Source: Agromyces atrinae
GTDB taxonomy: Bacteria; Actinomycetota; Actinomycetes; Actinomycetales; Microbacteriaceae
Direction: 5' to 3'
Assembly (NCBI RefSeq): GCF_013407835.1
Contig: NZ_JACCBI010000001.1
Location: 124,001-188,000 of the forward strand
Length of the DNA stretch: 64,000 nucleotides
Shown: positions 1 to 9,409 of the stretch, piece after piece
Position numbering within the stretch: position 1 is the stretch's first letter
Layout: each line of letters starts with the position of its first letter
Made by a program: the position numbers and the translations under genes
Notes under the pieces: model-generated
Told to the model about the DNA's origin: nothing
The model's database searches: none
The model's input: only the letters and a program-made list of their open reading frames with translations

Positions 1-2279
1 GTCGGGCCGACCTCCTCGGCTCGCTCGCCACGACCCTCGGGCTGGGCGACGCCGATCGCTTCGTCCTCGACCATATCTATCGCGGTCGCCCCGCCATCCG
101 CGCGGTCGTCGCCGAGGTCAGTGGTCACATCGGTGCATCCCTCGCCGGGCCCCAACGCCGCGCGACCCTCGTCTCTCCCTCCGACGAGCCGGGTGCCGCG
201 GTCGTCCGCATCGACGCACCTTCGCACGCCGCCGAGTGCGGCCGCATCGCCGCGCTGCTCCGCGAGCGACACCTCCTCGGCGACGTGCCGTGGTCGCAGA
301 TGACTGTCGTCGCGCGCTCCGGCGCCGACATCGCGGGCATCGAGAGGGCGCTCGCGCTCGTCGACGTCCCGACGCGCGGTTCGGTCGCGCGCTCGGCGCT
401 CCGCGACGAGCCGGGAGCCCGGCCGCTCCTCACCGCAGCGGCCCTCGTGCTCGGTCGGAACGAGCTCGACGCTCCCCTCGCCGCCGAACTGCTGCTCGGA
501 CCGCTCGGCTCGCTCGACGGCGTCGGTCTCCGCCGCCTGCGGCTCGCTCTCCGCCAGCGGGAACTGGGAGCCGGGGGTACGCGCACGAGCGACGAGCTCC
601 TCGTGCTCGGCCTCGCCGACCCCGATCAGCTCGCCGAGATCGACGCCCCGAGTGCGCGTCGGGCGGCACGTCTCGCCCGCACGCTGCGCTCGGCGTCAGC
701 CGTCGCTGCGGCATCCGGGTCGATCGAGGACGTGCTCTGGGCCCTGTGGGAGGGCAGCGGTCTCGCCGAGGCGTGGGGCACGCAGGCCGCCGGTCACGGA
801 GTGCTCGCCGAAGAGGCGAACCGTGCTCTCGACGGTGCCGTCGCGCTCTTCTCCTCGGCGCAGCGATTCGTCGAGCGCACCCCCGACGCCCCCGCACGGC
901 GTTTCGTCGACGACGTGCTCGGCGCCGACGTGCCCGAGGACTCCCTCGCTCCGCAGCGCGGCGGCGAACACGTCTTCGTCACGACGCCTCCCGGCCTCAT
1001 CGGGCGCTCGTTCGACACGGTCGTCATCGCTGGACTGCAATCGGGTGTGTGGCCGAACCTCCGTCCTCGGGGGTCGCTCCTGCACGCCGATCTGCTGCCC
1101 GACGTCGTCCACGCACTGCGCGAGAGAGCGCCGCTTCCCGACGTCGTCCGCCCGGTCGACGAGCGAGCCCGGGTGCGCGCCGACGAACTGCGGCTCTTCG
1201 CCCTCGCGGCATCGCGTGCCGAACGCCTGCTCGTGCTCACGTGCACGAGCAACGACGACGAGCAGCCGTCGCCGCTCATGCGATTCGCCCCCGTCGACGC
1301 CCCGTTCGCCCGGTCGCGGCCCCTCCACCTGCGCGGTCTCGTCGGGGCTCTCCGACGTGAACTCGCGGCGACCGGTGATCGGTCGGCGGCATCCGCTCTC
1401 GGCACGCTCGCACGCGAGAACGTCGCCGGCGCAGATCCGGCCGAGTGGTACGGGCTCGCAGCACCGTCGACGACCGCGCCGCTCGTCGATCTCGACGGCG
1501 ACCCCGAGGCGAAGGTCTCGATCTCGCCGTCGCAGATCGAGAAGGCCGAGGAGTCGCCGCTCGCGTGGTTCGTCGACCAGATGGCGTCGCCGCCGCGCGG
1601 CGTGGCCGCATCGCTCGGAACCCTCGTGCACGCCGTCGTCGAGTCCGCGGCCGACTCGGGCGACATCGATGCCGAGACACTCGATCGTCACGTCGACGAC
1701 CGCTGGGGCGAGCTGCGATTCGAGGCCGACTGGCTCGCGGAGCGCGAGCGCGAGAAGGTGCGGCGCATGACGCGGGGAGCAGCCGAGTACCTCGCGCAGT
1801 TCGCCGACGACACGAAGGTGCTCGTCTCGAGCGAGAGCTCGTTCACGATCGAGTTCGATCAGTTCGTCGTACGCGGAACGATCGACCGCGTCGAGCGTTC
1901 GGGCGATGGCACCCTCGTCATCGTCGACCTCAAGACAGGAAAGAGTGTGCCCGCGATCAAGGGGATGTCGGAGAACGCGCAGCTCGGTGCCTACCAGCTC
2001 GCCGAACGTGACGGGGTCATCGACGTCGGAGGCGAGGGCGCGCAGCCGGGCGGTGCCAAGCTCGTCTTCCTCGCTCGACCCGACAAGGGGATGGCGTATA
2101 CCGAGCGTGCCCAGCAGGCCTTCAGCGACGAGGAGCTCGATGCGTTCCGCGAGCGGGTCCGCGGCATCGGCCGCACGATGGCCGCATCGCACTTCGAGGC
2201 ACACGAGCCCTCGGGGGCGAAGCCGCATCTGAGCGCCTGGCAGATCCGCGTGCACCTCGTGAAGGCGGTGTCGGCATGA
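1..2279 (+). CDS. adnA: AdnA-like helicase-nuclease subunit, 5' end cut off by the window
   Basis: Reading frame open from base 3 to the TGA at 2277-2279, with no start inside the window that would make sense for the family, so this is the C-terminal part of a larger gene. It has the block VIAGLQSGVWPN, typical of the second half of UvrD/AddB-like motors, then a degenerate motif VI (ALAASRAERLLVL). A C-terminal RecB-type nuclease domain follows, with FVVRGTIDRVE and IVDLKTGKS carrying the metal-binding Asp and the Asp-x-Lys. In mycobacteria AdnA and AdnB form the heterodimeric motor-nuclease that resects double-strand breaks. The stop overlaps the next start (ATGA), as expected for an obligate pair. 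Naming it AdnA rather than a generic PD-(D/E)XK nuclease rests on this partner order. Confidence 0.8.
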   Translation, partial: RADLLGSLATTLGLGDADRFVLDHIYRGRPAIRAVVAEVSGHIGASLAGPQRRATLVSPSDEPGAAVVRIDAPSHAAECGRIAALLRERHLLGDVPWSQMTVVARSGADIAGIERALALVDVPTRGSVARSALRDEPGARPLLTAAALVLGRNELDAPLAAELLLGPLGSLDGVGLRRLRLALRQRELGAGGTRTSDELLVLGLADPDQLAEIDAPSARRAARLARTLRSASAVAAASGSIEDVLWALWEGSGLAEAWGTQAAGHGVLAEEANRALDGAVALFSSAQRFVERTPDAPARRFVDDVLGADVPEDSLAPQRGGEHVFVTTPPGLIGRSFDTVVIAGLQSGVWPNLRPRGSLLHADLLPDVVHALRERAPLPDVVRPVDERARVRADELRLFALAASRAERLLVLTCTSNDDEQPSPLMRFAPVDAPFARSRPLHLRGLVGALRRELAATGDRSAASALGTLARENVAGADPAEWYGLAAPSTTAPLVDLDGDPEAKVSISPSQIEKAEESPLAWFVDQMASPPRGVAASLGTLVHAVVESAADSGDIDAETLDRHVDDRWGELRFEADWLAEREREKVRRMTRGAAEYLAQFADDTKVLVSSESSFTIEFDQFVVRGTIDRVERSGDGTLVIVDLKTGKSVPAIKGMSENAQLGAYQLAERDGVIDVGGEGAQPGGAKLVFLARPDKGMAYTERAQQAFSDEELDAFRERVRGIGRTMAASHFEAHEPSGAKPHLSAWQIRVHLVKAVSA

Positions 2280-5200
2280 GCGCGAACACGGATACGAGCA
2301 TCACCACCGGGTTGTCGGCCGAGAGCATCGCCGATCACCTCGGGCAGCACCGACCGACGATCGAGCAGGCGGCCGTCATCGAGGCCGACCCGCACGCGCA
2401 GAGCCTCGTCGTCGCGGGCGCCGGGAGCGGCAAGACCGAGACGATGGCGGCTCGAGTCGTCTGGTTGCTCGCGAACGGCCACGTCGACGTCTCGGAGGTG
2501 CTCGGCCTGACCTTCACCCGCAAGGCCGCGGGCGAGCTCGCCGAACGCATCGGCCGCCGCGTCGATCAGCTCGTCGCGACGGGCATCGCCGACATCGACG
2601 TCGATCCGCTCGAGTCGGCCGAGGTCTCGACGTACAACTCGTTCGCTAGCACGATCTATCGCGAGAAGGCCCTCCTCATCGGCCGCGAGCCCGACGCCGC
2701 GATCCTGAGCGAGGCCTCGGCCTGGCAGCTCGCTCGGCAGGTCGTCGTCTCGCGCGGCGACCACCGCCTCGCCGAGCTCGACAAGTCTCTCGATCAGGTC
2801 ACGGCCGCCGTGCTCGACCTCAGCCGTGCCCTCGCCGACAACGTCGTCGACGCGGCCGACGTGCAGCGGTTCGCCCGCGACTTCCTGATGCTCTCCGATC
2901 TGCCGATCGGGGGTACGGGGCGCAAGAAGACGCCGTTCGCCGAGTTCACCGCGGCGCTCACGGCCGTCGACTCGCTCCCTCCGCTCATCGAGCTCGCGGT
3001 CGAGTACCAGGCCGCGAAGCGCGAGCGCGGCTTCGTCGAGTTCTCCGATCAGATCGCCCTGGCACTCGAGATCTGCGAGTCGCACCCCGACGTCGTCGAC
3101 GACTATCGATCACGGTTCCGCGCGGTGCTGCTCGACGAGTACCAGGACACGAGCGTCGTGCAGACGCGGCTGCTCTCCACGCTCTTCCACGACCACTCGG
3201 TGATGGCGGTCGGCGATCCCGACCAGTCGATCTACGGGTGGCGCGGCGCGAGTGCCGCGAACCTCGCGCGATTCGCCGACGACTTCTCGCGTTCGCCCGA
3301 CTCGTCGTCGCTCGCGTTCCCGCTCTCGACGAGTTGGCGGAACCCGCGGATTGTCCTCGATGCCGCCAACCGTCTCGTCCAGCCGTTCCGTGAGGGAGGC
3401 GTCGTCGAGAAGGAGGCACTCGTGCCGTCGCCCGTCGCGCCCGACGGCTCTCTCGAGGTCGTGTGGGGCGAGACCGTCGAGGAAGAGGCCGCTCGCGTCG
3501 CCGAGTGGTTCGCCGGGCGGCTCGTCGGCCCGCCCGATGCGGCTCCCTCGGCCGCGATCCTTTGCCGCACGCTCAAGAACGTCGACATCTTCACGTCGGC
3601 GCTCCACGAGCGCGGCGTGCGCTTCCACGTCCTCGGGCTCGCGGGCCTGCTCGATCAGCCGGTCATCGCCGACCTCGTCTCCGCGCTCCGCGTCATCGAC
3701 GATCCGACGGCCGGGTCCGAACTCCTCCGTCTCCTCGTCGGCGCACGGTGGAACATCGGCCCGCGCGACATCAGGGCACTCCGCGAGCTCGCCCGTCGAC
3801 TCGCCGATCGCGACCACACCCTCGCGCCGCTCGATCCCGAGGTGAGGCGGGGCCTGCGAGCGAGCGTCGATGCCGACGAGAGCGTCTCGATCGTCGATGC
3901 GCTCGACTTCCTCGTCACCACTCGCGCCGACCACGGGTGGCTCGCCGACTTTAGCGAGCTCGGCCTCGATCGCCTCCGACGAGCGGGCGGCGAGCTCCAG
4001 GCGCTCCGCCGGCGCACGGGTCTTGACCTCATCGACTTCGTCGGTCTCGTGCAGCAAGAACTCCTCCTCGACATCGAGGTCGCGGCCAACGAGTCGCAAC
4101 CGCTCGGTCGGCCGAGCCTCGACGCGTTCCACGAGCTCCTCGGCGGGTTCCTCGGGGTGAGCGACCACGCCACGCTCGGTTCCTTCCTCGGCTGGCTCGA
4201 CGAGGCCGAGCAGCGCGACCGCCTCGCTCCGCGTCAGGACGCCCCCGAACCGGGAACCGTCCAGGTGCTCACGATCCACGGCTCGAAGGGTCTCGAATGG
4301 GATTGCGTCGCCGTGCCGCGGTTCGTCGAGAAGGAGATGCCCGGCGAGCCGCTCAGCAAACGCGGCTGGGTCGTCTTCGGCGGGCTGCCGTTCGAGTTCA
4401 AGGGCGATGCCGCTGAGCTCCCCGACCTCGTGTGGCGCGGCGTGCACGACCAGACCGAGTTCGCCGAGTCGTTCGCGGCGTTCGGCGACGAGGTCGCCGC
4501 ACAGCACGCTGACGAACAGCGCCGACTCGCCTACGTCGCCGTCACGCGCGCCCGCCAGGAGCTGCTCCTCAGCGGTTCGTGGTGGTCGACGCAGAAGGCT
4601 CCGCGCGGCCCGAGCGACTACCTCCGCGAACTCGTCGTGGCGGGCATCCTGCCGGTCGACGTCCTTCCGCCCGCATCGACGTACGACGAGAACCCGCGTA
4701 TCGAGGTCGCCGAGCGCTCCGTCTGGCCGCTCGATCCGCTCGGAACGCGGCGCGCGCGCATCACGGCAGCCGCGGCCGCCGTCGAGAGGGCGATCGACGA
4801 CGAGTCACCGATCGCCGATGCGACGCTCCGCCGCGACGTCGCGCTGCTCCTCGAAGAGCGACGCCGACGCAGCGAGAACGACGACCTGACCGTCATCCCC
4901 ACCCGAGTGCCCGCCTCCCGTTTCAAGGACTACGTCGACGACCCTCGGGCGGTCTCGGCTCAGGTGCGGAGGCCCATGCCGCAGCGGCCGTACCGTGCGA
5001 CCCGCCTGGGTACCCTGTTCCACTCGTGGGTCGAGCATCGCTCCCTCGGCGCGATCGATGCCGTCGACGCCGACCTCTTCGAGCTCGACAGCCCGGGCGA
5101 CACGGTCGAGTCCGCCCGGTTCGAGAAGCTCAAGCAGACCTTCGAGGCGTCGCCCTGGGGGCACCGGAAGCCCACCGAGGTCGAGGTCGAGATCCACCTG

Positions 5201-5638
5201 CCCATCGGTGAGACGGTCTTCATCTGCAAGCTCGACGCCGTGTACTCGGTCGACGACGGCTCCGAGCTCTACGCCGCCGGCTACCGGTACCAGGTCGTCG
5301 ACTGGAAGACGGGCAAGGCACCGCGTGACGAACGCGACCTCGAGCTCAAGCAGACGCAGCTCGCCCTCTACCGGCTCGCGTACGCGACCTGGGCGGGCAT
5401 CGATCCCGAGACGATCGACGCGGTCTTCTACTTCGTCGACGACGACCGGGTCATCCGACCCGAGCGCCTCTACGACGAATCGGAGTTGCGTGCATCCTGG
5501 TCGGGAGTCGTCGCGTCGGTGTCGGCATCCGGCTCCGAGGTTCCCGACGGCGCCGACGAGTCACCGAATCCGGTGAGGTCGAGTGCGATCGGTCCGGTCG
5601 CGTCCGCGTCGGGCCCGGCGGCTTCGCCTTCCCGGTAG
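2276..5638 (+). CDS. adnB: AdnB-like ATP-dependent DNA helicase/nuclease
   Basis: 1120 residues, the usual AdnB size. The ATG overlaps the adnA stop by four bases. All SF1 helicase motifs are seen: Walker A AGAGSGKTE near residue 46, LLDEYQDTS near 285, GDPDQSIYGWRGA near 316, LTIHGSKGLEWD near 665 and VAVTRARQELLL near 755. A RecB-type nuclease follows with CKLDAVY near 984 and VVDWKTGK near 1008. So both motor and nuclease look active, and this is probably the lead ATPase of the end-resection complex. The last 55 codons, after the domain end around LRASWSG, are a low-complexity Ala/Ser/Pro tail that runs 169 bases into the convergent gene on the other strand. Confidence 0.88.
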   Translation: MSANTDTSITTGLSAESIADHLGQHRPTIEQAAVIEADPHAQSLVVAGAGSGKTETMAARVVWLLANGHVDVSEVLGLTFTRKAAGELAERIGRRVDQLVATGIADIDVDPLESAEVSTYNSFASTIYREKALLIGREPDAAILSEASAWQLARQVVVSRGDHRLAELDKSLDQVTAAVLDLSRALADNVVDAADVQRFARDFLMLSDLPIGGTGRKKTPFAEFTAALTAVDSLPPLIELAVEYQAAKRERGFVEFSDQIALALEICESHPDVVDDYRSRFRAVLLDEYQDTSVVQTRLLSTLFHDHSVMAVGDPDQSIYGWRGASAANLARFADDFSRSPDSSSLAFPLSTSWRNPRIVLDAANRLVQPFREGGVVEKEALVPSPVAPDGSLEVVWGETVEEEAARVAEWFAGRLVGPPDAAPSAAILCRTLKNVDIFTSALHERGVRFHVLGLAGLLDQPVIADLVSALRVIDDPTAGSELLRLLVGARWNIGPRDIRALRELARRLADRDHTLAPLDPEVRRGLRASVDADESVSIVDALDFLVTTRADHGWLADFSELGLDRLRRAGGELQALRRRTGLDLIDFVGLVQQELLLDIEVAANESQPLGRPSLDAFHELLGGFLGVSDHATLGSFLGWLDEAEQRDRLAPRQDAPEPGTVQVLTIHGSKGLEWDCVAVPRFVEKEMPGEPLSKRGWVVFGGLPFEFKGDAAELPDLVWRGVHDQTEFAESFAAFGDEVAAQHADEQRRLAYVAVTRARQELLLSGSWWSTQKAPRGPSDYLRELVVAGILPVDVLPPASTYDENPRIEVAERSVWPLDPLGTRRARITAAAAAVERAIDDESPIADATLRRDVALLLEERRRRSENDDLTVIPTRVPASRFKDYVDDPRAVSAQVRRPMPQRPYRATRLGTLFHSWVEHRSLGAIDAVDADLFELDSPGDTVESARFEKLKQTFEASPWGHRKPTEVEVEIHLPIGETVFICKLDAVYSVDDGSELYAAGYRYQVVDWKTGKAPRDERDLELKQTQLALYRLAYATWAGIDPETIDAVFYFVDDDRVIRPERLYDESELRASWSGVVASVSASGSEVPDGADESPNPVRSSAIGPVASASGPAASPSR

Positions 5639-6696
5639 CGCTCGAACTCCGACTGGTCGTAGCTGTCGGTGAGGAGGTGCGCTCCGGGGTCGCGCCGAGC
5701 GCTCTCGCGCGGCGTGCGGTCGAGCATGCGCTCGACATCGTTGACGGTCATGATCGGGCCGGTCTCGGGCGACAAGGGGCTCACGTGCTCGGCGTGAACG
5801 CCTTCGACGAGTCCGTCGAGCATCGAGACCGCGTCGTCGACGATCGCCGAGTCCCGGGCGTCGATGCCGTGCAGCAGCCACTTGACGAGCTCGAGCTCGC
5901 CGTAGAGCAGCGCGCGCTGCGCGATGAGGCGATCGATGCCGCCCGAGCGTGCTGACGTATACGCGGCGAGTGCGACCTCGGCGTTCGCCCCGCGGGCACC
6001 GAGCAGCCAGTGCAGGTCCTTCGCCGGGTCGCCGACGGCGAGTCCGGCCCAGCCGATGACGCCGGAGACGCGGTCGCCCTCGATGAGGAACGAGTCGGCC
6101 GAGAGTCCGCCGTTGATGACGAGGGCCGGGAACTGCCAGAGCGCGTCGTCGTCGGTGGCGTTCTCCCATCGGCGCACGAGGGCCGCGGGCAGGCGCCCGG
6201 TATCGGCCGCGCGCCCGATGAGTGCGAGGGCGGCGGTGCGGCTGTCGGCGGCGGAGGCCTGCGGGAGGCCGGCCTCACCGACGAACGCCGTCGGCAGCGA
6301 GTGGATCGCGGCGATAGCGCGCCCGACGGCGTCGGCCACATCCGCATCGCGGGTCAGCTCGTCGGCCGAGTACACGTCGCCCGGGATGAGGTCGGAGACG
6401 ATCGCCCGGGTGCCGCTGAAGGGAACCTGTCCGATGTAGGTGGGAACGCGGAAGTCGAGTCGGCCGCGTACTCCGGTCGTGAGCGCGCGGAGCGCCACGA
6501 GGTCGGCGGATTGCTCGGTCTCGGCGCTCACCGAGTTCGGCACGCGGACGAGGAGGCGTCGTCCATCGGCGCTCTGCAGATCGACCGCGTCGTAGTCGCC
6601 GTGCGATCCGCGGGAGTGCCGCTGGGCCGAGGTGATCTCGAGGCCGGAGACGGCCGCCGTGGCCAACGCGGCTAGAGTGAGAGTGGGTCTGGCCAT
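5470..6696 (-). CDS. Phosphotransferase-family protein (APH/choline-kinase-like fold)
   Basis: 408 residues from the ATG at 6696. That start is chosen because a -10 hexamer lies seven bases upstream, giving a leaderless message; an ATG 45 bases further upstream would overlap that promoter. The body resembles aminoglycoside-phosphotransferase-like proteins: an N-lobe with LLVRVPNS, an AIAAIHSLP helix typical of the family, and VSGVIGWAGLAVGDPAKDL, the region that in kinases of this fold carries D-x-D-P-x-x-D. Here WAGLAVGDP replaces the usual W-x-D, so one catalytic or metal ligand appears changed. About 60 acidic, Ser/Thr-rich residues form a disordered C-terminal tail, and its coding DNA overlaps adnB. 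The substrate cannot be told. It lies between adnB and nudC, so its position is probably conserved. Confidence 0.7.
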   Translation of the reverse strand: MARPTLTLAALATAAVSGLEITSAQRHSRGSHGDYDAVDLQSADGRRLLVRVPNSVSAETEQSADLVALRALTTGVRGRLDFRVPTYIGQVPFSGTRAIVSDLIPGDVYSADELTRDADVADAVGRAIAAIHSLPTAFVGEAGLPQASAADSRTAALALIGRAADTGRLPAALVRRWENATDDDALWQFPALVINGGLSADSFLIEGDRVSGVIGWAGLAVGDPAKDLHWLLGARGANAEVALAAYTSARSGGIDRLIAQRALLYGELELVKWLLHGIDARDSAIVDDAVSMLDGLVEGVHAEHVSPLSPETGPIMTVNDVERMLDRTPRESARRDPGAHLLTDSYDQSEFERYREGEAAGPDADATGPIALDLTGFGDSSAPSGTSEPDADTDATTPDQDARNSDSS

Positions 6697-6703
6697 GCCT
6701 CTC

Positions 6704-6709
6704 AGCATA
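6704..6709 (-). promoter_or_regulatory. -10 hexamer TATGCT of a leaderless promoter
   Basis: On the minus strand TATGCT ends seven bases before the ATG at 6696, so transcription should start at or next to the A of the start codon. There is no Shine-Dalgarno sequence between them. Confidence 0.55.
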
Positions 6710-6794
6710 GGTCGGCACCGCTCAGCATGGCCGACCGCCACGCGTTCCCGACATCTGCGCGAACCCGATTTCCGCTCGACGAGAGGCTTTCTGC

Positions 6795-7721
6795 GTGACC
6801 ACTCCGCCTCCGCTCTCGAGGGCAGCGATCGACCGAGACGCCGCGCGTCGTGAGAGCGAAAGTCTCTGGAGTGATCTCGACGCCGACGCGTCGACCCGGG
6901 TCATGCTGCTCTCGCGCGGTCGGGCGCTCCTCACGGAGCGCACCGAGGACACCGCACCGCGTCTCGCCCTCCTTCCTGTCGGCGACCTGCCGTCATCCGC
7001 TCTGCGCCTCTATCTCGGTCGCGATGCCGACGGTTCTCCGATCGAGGCGCGCATCGTGAGTGACGACGACGCCGAGGCGATCGAGCCCGAAGAGCTGCGG
7101 TGGGCGGGTCTCCGAGCCATCGCGTCCGAACTGAGCGATCGCGACGCGGGTCTCGTCACCGAGGCGCTCGCGCTCGCGAACTGGCATTCGACCCACACGC
7201 ACTGCCCGCGGTGCGGCACCCCGACCGACGTCATCCAGGGCGGGTGGGTGCGCCGATGCCCGGCCGACGACTCCCAGCACTTCCCTCGCACCGACCCCGC
7301 CGTGATCGTGCGGGTGATGGATGACGCGGGCCGCGTGCTCCTCGGGTCGAATGCGCTCTGGGCGGCCAACCGCTACTCGCTGCTCGCCGGCTTCGTCGAG
7401 CCCGGTGAGTCGCTCGAGGCCGCCGTCGTGCGCGAGATCGCCGAAGAGGCGGGCGTCGTCGTCGGCGACGTGCGCTACCTCGGATCTCAGCCGTGGCCGT
7501 TCCCCGCGTCGATCATGCTCGGCTTCGAGGCGCGCATCGCCGCGGGAACTGTGCCCGAGAGCGCGACGCCCGACGGTGTCGAGATCCTCCACCTCCGGTG
7601 GTTCAGCCGCGACGACATCCGTGAGGCGGGCGACGACGTCGTCCTGCCGGGGTCGTCGTCGATCGCGCGATGGATTCTCGAGGACTGGTACGGCGCTCCG
7701 ATCGAGGACGATCGCTGGTGA
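6795..7721 (+). CDS. nudC: NAD(+)/NADH diphosphatase, Nudix family
   Basis: 308 residues, GTG start behind GAGAGG. The order is N-terminal domain, a zinc ribbon beginning HCPRCGTPTD and GGWVRRC, then the Nudix box GFVEPGESLEAAVVREIAEE, followed by GSQPWPFP, the SQPWPFP signature that separates NAD(H) pyrophosphatases from other Nudix enzymes. It cleaves NAD(H) to NMN(H) and AMP, and in some bacteria removes NAD caps from RNA. Only three of the four ribbon cysteines are present: CPADDSQHFPR has no second Cys, which is an oddity. The stop overlaps the next gene's GTG (GTGA), so the two are translationally coupled. Confidence 0.92.
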   Translation: MTTPPPLSRAAIDRDAARRESESLWSDLDADASTRVMLLSRGRALLTERTEDTAPRLALLPVGDLPSSALRLYLGRDADGSPIEARIVSDDDAEAIEPEELRWAGLRAIASELSDRDAGLVTEALALANWHSTHTHCPRCGTPTDVIQGGWVRRCPADDSQHFPRTDPAVIVRVMDDAGRVLLGSNALWAANRYSLLAGFVEPGESLEAAVVREIAEEAGVVVGDVRYLGSQPWPFPASIMLGFEARIAAGTVPESATPDGVEILHLRWFSRDDIREAGDDVVLPGSSSIARWILEDWYGAPIEDDRW

Positions 7722-9409
7722 ACTCGCCCGAGAGCCTCCTGACGGCACTCGACGACGATCAGCGGGTCGCCGCCGAGACACTGCTCGGTCCGGTCTGCGT
7801 TCTCGCGGGAGCCGGTACCGGTAAGACGCGCGCCATCACGCACCGCATCGCCTACGGCGTCGCGACGGGGGCCTACACGCCGACGCGCGTGATGGCGCTC
7901 ACGTTCACGAGCCGCGCCGCCGCCGAGCTGCGCGGCCGGTTGCGGGCGCTCGGGGCCGGCGGGGTCGCCGCTCGCACGTTCCACGCGGCGGCGCTCTCGC
8001 AGCTCGGCTACTTCTGGCCGCTCGTCGTCGGGGGCAACGCGCCCGAGATCCTCCCGGCGAAGGGCCGACTGCTCGGGCAGGCCGCCGAGCGTGCCCGGCT
8101 CAAGGTCGACACGGCGACGCTGCGGGATGTCGCGGCCGAGATCGAATGGCGGAAGGTGTCGGGTCTCGGGCTCGACGGTTACGCCCTCGCGGGCCGGCCC
8201 ACCCCCGGGTCGCTCACGACCGAGCAGGTCGTCGAACTGCACGCCGCCTACGAATCCCTGAAGGACGAGCGCCGTCAGTTCGACTTCGAGGACGTGCTGC
8301 TCGTCATGGCCGGCATGATCGAGTCGGAGCCGTCGGTCGCGATGCACGTGCGCGAGCAGTACCGCTTCTTCGTCGTCGACGAGTACCAGGACGTCTCGCC
8401 GCTCCAGCAGCGGCTCCTCGAACTGTGGCTCGGAGATCGCCGCGAGCTCTGCGTCGTCGGCGACGCGTCGCAGACGATCTACTCGTTCGCGGGCGCCCGT
8501 GCCGAGTACCTCCTCGACTTCGAGCGCCGGTACGACGACGCCGCCGTCGTGCGGCTCGAGCAGAACTACCGCTCGACCGCCCCGATCATCGACGCCGCCA
8601 ACCGGTTGATGCGCGGTCGCTCCGGCGCGCTCACCCTGCACGCCGCCACGACGGCCCCGGCCGACGATCCGGTGATCCTGCGCTACCCCTCCGACGTCGC
8701 GGAAGCCCGAGGCATCGCCCAGCGTGTGCTCGAACTCATCAACGCGGGGGAGCGGCCCGAGTCGATCGCGATCCTCTACCGCGTGAACTCGCAGTCGGCC
8801 GTCATCGAACGTGCCCTCGACGACGTCGGCGTGAGTTCGCGAGTGCGCGGAGGCGCGCGCTTCTTCGAGCAGCCCGAGGTCAAACAGGCCGTCATGACCC
8901 TGCGCGCGGCATCCCTCACCATCTCGGGTGAGCCCCTCTTCAAGTCGGTCTCCGACGTGCTCCGCTCGCTCGGCTGGAGCCACGAAGCTCCCGAGGGCCC
9001 CGGTGCCGTGCGCGCCCGGTGGGAGTCGCTCAACGCCATCGCCCGACTCGTCGACGACGCACCGCCCGAGATGACCTTCCGGCAGTTCACCGACGACCTC
9101 ATGTCGCGCCAGGCGACGCAGCACGAACCGACGGTCGAGGCTGTGACGCTGGCGACCCTGCACTCGGCGAAGGGCCTCGAGTGGGAGAGCGTCTTCATCG
9201 CCGGAGTGAGCGAGGGCCTCGTACCCATCTCTTACGCGACGGGGTTCGAGGCGATCGACGAGGAACGCCGTCTGCTCTACGTCGGCATCACGCGGGCACG
9301 GCGGCGACTCGTGGTGAGCTGGGCCGAGCAGGGCGATCGTCAGCGCGGAGTACGAGAGTCGTCACGCTTCCTGACAGAGATCGGCACGCGCACTCCGCGT
9401 TCGCGCTGA
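7718..9409 (+). CDS. uvrD2: UvrD2-type SF1 DNA helicase, short form
   Basis: 563 residues from the GTG at 7718, which overlaps the nudC stop; a longer reading to 7670 would run far into nudC and has no ribosome site. Motifs: Walker A LAGAGTGKT, VVDEYQDVSP, GDASQTIYSFAGA, LHSAKGLEWESVF and VGITRARRRLVVSW. Mycobacterial UvrD2 carries a C-terminal HRDC domain and a tetracysteine module. Here the protein ends about 40 residues after motif VI, so both are missing. The nudC-uvrD2 order matches the mycobacterial locus, which supports the name. The 3' end overlaps the convergent next gene by 122 bases. Confidence 0.85.
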   Translation: MNSPESLLTALDDDQRVAAETLLGPVCVLAGAGTGKTRAITHRIAYGVATGAYTPTRVMALTFTSRAAAELRGRLRALGAGGVAARTFHAAALSQLGYFWPLVVGGNAPEILPAKGRLLGQAAERARLKVDTATLRDVAAEIEWRKVSGLGLDGYALAGRPTPGSLTTEQVVELHAAYESLKDERRQFDFEDVLLVMAGMIESEPSVAMHVREQYRFFVVDEYQDVSPLQQRLLELWLGDRRELCVVGDASQTIYSFAGARAEYLLDFERRYDDAAVVRLEQNYRSTAPIIDAANRLMRGRSGALTLHAATTAPADDPVILRYPSDVAEARGIAQRVLELINAGERPESIAILYRVNSQSAVIERALDDVGVSSRVRGGARFFEQPEVKQAVMTLRAASLTISGEPLFKSVSDVLRSLGWSHEAPEGPGAVRARWESLNAIARLVDDAPPEMTFRQFTDDLMSRQATQHEPTVEAVTLATLHSAKGLEWESVFIAGVSEGLVPISYATGFEAIDEERRLLYVGITRARRRLVVSWAEQGDRQRGVRESSRFLTEIGTRTPRSR

